A DNA stretch of 8,171 nucleotides from CAYSAA01 sp964428905. Its GTDB lineage: Bacteria; Atribacterota; Phoenicimicrobiia; Phoenicimicrobiales; Stramentimicrobiaceae. The stretch covers positions 1 to 8,171 of the forward strand of contig CAYSAA010000019.1 in assembly GCA_964428905.1 (NCBI GenBank). Reading direction: 5' to 3'. A program made the position numbers and the translations under genes. Below the pieces are notes generated by a model. It was given only the letters and a program-made list of their open reading frames with translations. It made no database searches and was not told where the DNA came from. This document shows positions 6,095-8,171 of the stretch, piece by piece. The stretch's first letter is position 1. Each line of letters begins with the position of its first letter.

Positions 6095-7407
6095 TTATCT
6101 TCTTTTAAATACCATTCCCACAAAGGGATATAATTTATCTTCTTACCCTGAATATTTTCTTCGGCTGTATAATCATCAGTAATAATCAGCCCCTCTTCAA
6201 GATTAAATTCTTTTATTGCCTTAAGTAAAGATCTGATCTCTCTATTTTTTGTCTCTGGTCTATTCACTTCCCAACAAACTTGAATAAGTTGCCTAACCTT
6301 TAAATCTTCTTTGATTAAAAAATCAACTTCTCTATGACTCACATCTTTCCAATAATATATTTCTAAATTAGAAGCAAGCATCTCTTTCCTTTTTAATTCC
6401 AAAAACACCAGGTTTTCTGCAAGCCTTCCCATATTCTGACTGAATCTAAAACCAACCGTATTTGCTAAACCAACGTCTATGGCATATACTTTTCGAGGGC
6501 TTTTTTCTTGTTCTTTAAACTTATAAGAAAATCTTTTAAGGAAAAATAAAATGAAAGTATCCTCCAAATAACCAGAAAATTTTTCCACAGTATCTACTGA
6601 AATATTTAAAATTCTCTCCATTGAACTAAAAGTTATCAATGAAGAGATATTGCCTAAATAAAATTTAGCCAGAGAAATTAATTCTTTGCTCTTTCGTATT
6701 TTAAATCTTCTTATAATATCTTTATTCAATATATCTTCAAAGTAATGTAACAAAATCTGATTTTTTTCTCCCCCCAAGACTACCTCGGGGAAAGAACCAA
6801 ATTCGATATACTCTCTTAAAAGCCTTTTAATCTCAATCTCTTTATTTACAATTTCAAATCTTTGGGATAAATCTACATTTTTAAATTGTAGAAATTCATT
6901 AAAGGAAAGTGGAAAAATAACTAAATCTAAATGTCTTCCAGTAAGTAAAGTAGATAATTCTCTACTTAACAATTTGGCATTGGAGCCGGATATGAAAATT
7001 TTTGCCTTATCTAACTCATGTATGGTTCTTACCCATTTTTCCCACTCCTTTACTTCTTGAATTTCATCAAGAAAAAGATAAGGTTTTTCTTGAGGATTTA
7101 GAAATTCCAGATAGACGTCATATACTTGTTGTAGAGTTTTCGTATTTAATTCTACAAAGCGAGGATCTTCAAAATTAACAATCAATATATTGTTTTTTCT
7201 AATACCTCCTTTTATTAAAGTTTTAGCCATTTGCCGCATGATAAAAGATTTCCCACTTCTTCTTGCCCCGATAATGACAGTAATATGAGAGCTTTCATGG
7301 AAATTTTTAATCTTATTCAGATAATAGGGACGATTGATTCCCGAATTTAGATCCTTGTCCCAGAAATTCCAATCTCCAAATATTTTAATTATTTCATTTT
7401 TATCCAT
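6091..7407 (-). CDS. AAA-type ATPase with DUF4143 C-terminal domain
   Basis: This 438-residue protein has the architecture of the large AAA_14/DUF4143 family of bacteria and archaea. Walker A is GARRSGKS (47-54), Walker B is YLFLDEIQ (110-117, with D114 and E115) and a sensor-like motif is ISGSNA (139-144). The C-terminal domain contains YAIDVGLAN (308-316), E331 and SHREVDFLIKED (357-368) followed by LIQVCWEV (374-381). This resembles a PD-(D/E)xK nuclease fold, but the lysine of the usual ExK is not visible, so nuclease activity is doubtful. Physiological roles in this family are poorly known, and many copies sit in mobile or duplicated DNA. ATG follows AGAAGGTGA with five-base spacing. It is a single-gene unit with its own promoter, flanked by direct repeats and possible transposase debris. 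It is more AT-rich than the operon at the left edge, consistent with separate acquisition. Confidence 0.92.
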   Translation of the reverse strand: MDKNEIIKIFGDWNFWDKDLNSGINRPYYLNKIKNFHESSHITVIIGARRSGKSFIMRQMAKTLIKGGIRKNNILIVNFEDPRFVELNTKTLQQVYDVYLEFLNPQEKPYLFLDEIQEVKEWEKWVRTIHELDKAKIFISGSNAKLLSRELSTLLTGRHLDLVIFPLSFNEFLQFKNVDLSQRFEIVNKEIEIKRLLREYIEFGSFPEVVLGGEKNQILLHYFEDILNKDIIRRFKIRKSKELISLAKFYLGNISSLITFSSMERILNISVDTVEKFSGYLEDTFILFFLKRFSYKFKEQEKSPRKVYAIDVGLANTVGFRFSQNMGRLAENLVFLELKRKEMLASNLEIYYWKDVSHREVDFLIKEDLKVRQLIQVCWEVNRPETKNREIRSLLKAIKEFNLEEGLIITDDYTAEENIQGKKINYIPLWEWYLKEDK

Positions 7408-7462
7408 TTTTTCACCTTCTATTTGGTATAATTAATTATTTTTATCGATTAGTAACAAAAAT

Positions 7463-7491
7463 ATTCTATAATAATCTCTTTTTTATGTCAA
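7463..7491 (-). promoter_or_regulatory. Strong sigma-70-type promoter for the ATPase gene
   Basis: TTGACA (7491-7486) is a perfect -35 and TAGAAT (7468-7463) matches the -10 at 5 of 6 positions, with a 17-base spacer. Transcription would start near 7456, giving a leader of about 48 bases before the ATG at 7407. The promoter lies inside the segment bounded by the 58-base repeats. Confidence 0.7.
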
Positions 7492-7571
7492 CTTTAACAA
7501 TTTCTCCACGTATTTTATTTTACAAAGATAGTTCTGGCTAAATGAATCTCAGGGGGTCAAGTTTTGCAATA

Positions 7572-7622
7572 TCACATTTTACTTTTCTCTTCGATCCTCT
7601 TGACTGCTCTGCTGATGGTAGT
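7572..7622 (-). pseudogene. Possible tail of a REP-associated (Y1-type) transposase
   Basis: On the minus strand, 16 codons read TTISRAVKRIEEKSKM and end in TGA at 7574-7572; an in-frame TAA lies just upstream, so only a tail remains. The phrase resembles a DnaA-like helix-turn-helix found at the end of many REP-associated tyrosine transposases. The following bases (TATTGCAAAACTTGACCCC) are a context I associate with such genes. Both points rest on memory, so the call is tentative. Confidence 0.35.
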
Positions 7623-7662
7623 ACATTATCCTATTCGGTAAAGAAAGCATCTCAAGTTCGTT

Positions 7663-7720
7663 TTACGAAAACTACGCATCAACTATTATTGCTTTTCGAA
7701 GGACTTAAGTGAATGGGTAT
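7663..7720 (-). repeat. 58-base direct repeat, copy B (upstream of the ATPase gene)
   Basis: This is the second copy of the sequence at 5953-6010, differing only at 7709 and 7715. On the minus strand it encodes the same IPIHLSPSKSNNS-stop tail, but the frame is closed by TAA a few codons upstream, so the rest of the protein seen next to copy A is missing here. It lies 255 bases upstream of the ATPase start and about 40 bases from the possible transposase tail. Confidence 0.9.
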
Positions 7721-7828
7721 ATATTAAATATTTTCTCCGGCATGGATTAAAAATTTACTTTGTATGCTCTTCAATGATAAGACTATGATAAAATAACAGA
7801 AAATGGTTTTTCCCAAGAGAAGATCATT

Positions 7829-7864
7829 ATGCTGAAAAAAATTATCGGAGCAAATAAACTTTAA
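7829..7864 (+). CDS. Possible 11-codon small ORF
   Basis: ATG to TAA encodes MLKKIIGANKL, preceded by a weak AGAGAAG and followed 12 bases later by a terminator-like hairpin. It could be a leader peptide or the start of a truncated gene, or it could be chance. No larger gene follows in the window. Confidence 0.15.
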   Translation: MLKKIIGANKL

Positions 7865-7875
7865 TCAGGAGAAAT

Positions 7876-7908
7876 GAGATAATTTCAGGTAGAGGTATCT
7901 CTTTTTTT
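7876..7908 (+). terminator. Terminator-like hairpin with T-run, plus strand
   Basis: GAGATA (7876-7881) pairs with TATCTC (7896-7901) around a 14-base loop and is followed at once by seven T (7902-7908). The stem is short and AT-rich and the loop is large, so efficiency is doubtful. No clear plus-strand gene precedes it. Confidence 0.35.
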
Positions 7909-7917
7909 GCTGATACG

Positions 7918-7938
7918 GCATAGAGAAAGATTCTATGC
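7918..7938. repeat. Perfect 7-base inverted repeat hairpin
   Basis: GCATAGA-GAAAGAT-TCTATGC forms a perfect 7-base stem with a 7-base loop. It is the first of three hairpins within about 115 bases and may belong to a mobile-element end. Confidence 0.5.
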
Positions 7939-7989
7939 AACCGGAAAGAAATGCCCATATCTATTATGTAAACTGGCAAGTAAATATCG

Positions 7990-8031
7990 CACCCGCATAG
8001 CGGGTGGCTTTAAGAACCTCTAAAAGAGGTT
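7990..8031. repeat. Two tandem perfect hairpins, possible REP or IS200/IS605-type end
   Basis: CACCCGC-ATA-GCGGGTG (7990-8006) is a GC-rich 7-base stem with a 3-base loop. AACCTCT-AAA-AGAGGTT (8015-8031) is a second perfect 7-base stem, eight bases further on. Short-loop GC hairpins followed by GCTTT, in a gene-poor stretch with transposase debris, resemble REP units or IS200/IS605 ends. A terminator pair is possible on the plus strand, but the T-runs are weak. The structure is certain; its identity is not. Confidence 0.5.
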
Positions 8032-8171
8032 TAACCTTTTCTTGGATACTTTTTGTTCTGCTTTTTCTTTTCTATTAACTGGATATTTCTAAGCAATACA
8101 ACTGCCTGCTTTGGACTTCAGGTGAAAAATGATCCTATGGCTTATCTTAATCTTTTTTATGGTAAAACCAT
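8032..8171. other. Right-edge stretch with no assignable gene
   Basis: A plus-strand frame is open from 8035 to the edge (text includes GLQVKNDPMAYLNLFYGKT). A minus-strand frame over 8020-8169 is open except for TAG at 8091-8089. Neither has a good start and ribosome site with recognisable family motifs. Either could be the end of a decayed gene whose rest lies past the edge. The wider stretch 7408-8171 holds only the promoter, repeats and remnants listed separately. Confidence 0.3.

Noticed and set aside
1..8171. CRISPR array, tRNA, rRNA or riboswitch
   Set aside because: I saw no regularly spaced repeats, no cloverleaf with acceptor-stem pairing, and no recognisable ribosomal RNA or riboswitch core on either strand.

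Overview
The window is AT-rich DNA. Every convincing gene lies on the minus strand, mostly behind a clear Shine-Dalgarno sequence (AGAAGGTGA, GGAGG). The gene content (RidA, catabolic threonine enzymes, an IclR regulator, a DUF4143-type ATPase) and base composition suggest a low-GC anaerobic bacterium, Bacillota-like or possibly Atribacterota. This is an inference from style; no ribosomal marker is present. The genes at 1-2528 look less AT-rich than the ATPase gene at 6091-7407.

Read in the direction of transcription, the left block (2528 down to 1) is a probable operon: an IclR-family regulator, a PanB-family enzyme (ketopantoate hydroxymethyltransferase fold) and a U32-peptidase-like TIM-barrel protein that runs off the left edge. 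A good promoter (2561-2589) and an 18-base inverted repeat of the GGAAA-N4-TTTCC type (2532-2549) lie directly in front of the regulator gene. This suggests that the regulator represses its own operon. No panC or panD is visible, so the PanB-like enzyme may not serve vitamin synthesis.

The middle block (5803 down to 3092) is an amino-acid degradation set: RidA (enamine/imine deaminase), a threonine/serine dehydratase without an ACT domain, and a low-specificity threonine aldolase. The dehydratase makes reactive 2-aminocrotonate or 2-aminoacrylate, which RidA removes; the aldolase splits threonine to glycine and acetaldehyde. Both PLP enzymes carry a substitution in a normally conserved motif (SAGNW in place of SAGNH; NPRN in place of ENTHN). 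A hairpin resembling an IS200/IS605 end lies between dehydratase and aldolase, and an 18-base perfect palindrome lies between ridA and the dehydratase gene.

The right block (5953-8171) is accessory DNA. A 438-residue ATPase with a nuclease-like C-terminal domain has its own strong promoter and is flanked by two 58-base direct copies (56/58 identical) of a sequence that reads as the tail of another protein. The remaining 750 bases hold a possible transposase tail, several hairpins and no intact gene. Decayed transposase-like coding DNA also separates the left and middle blocks (2654-3007).
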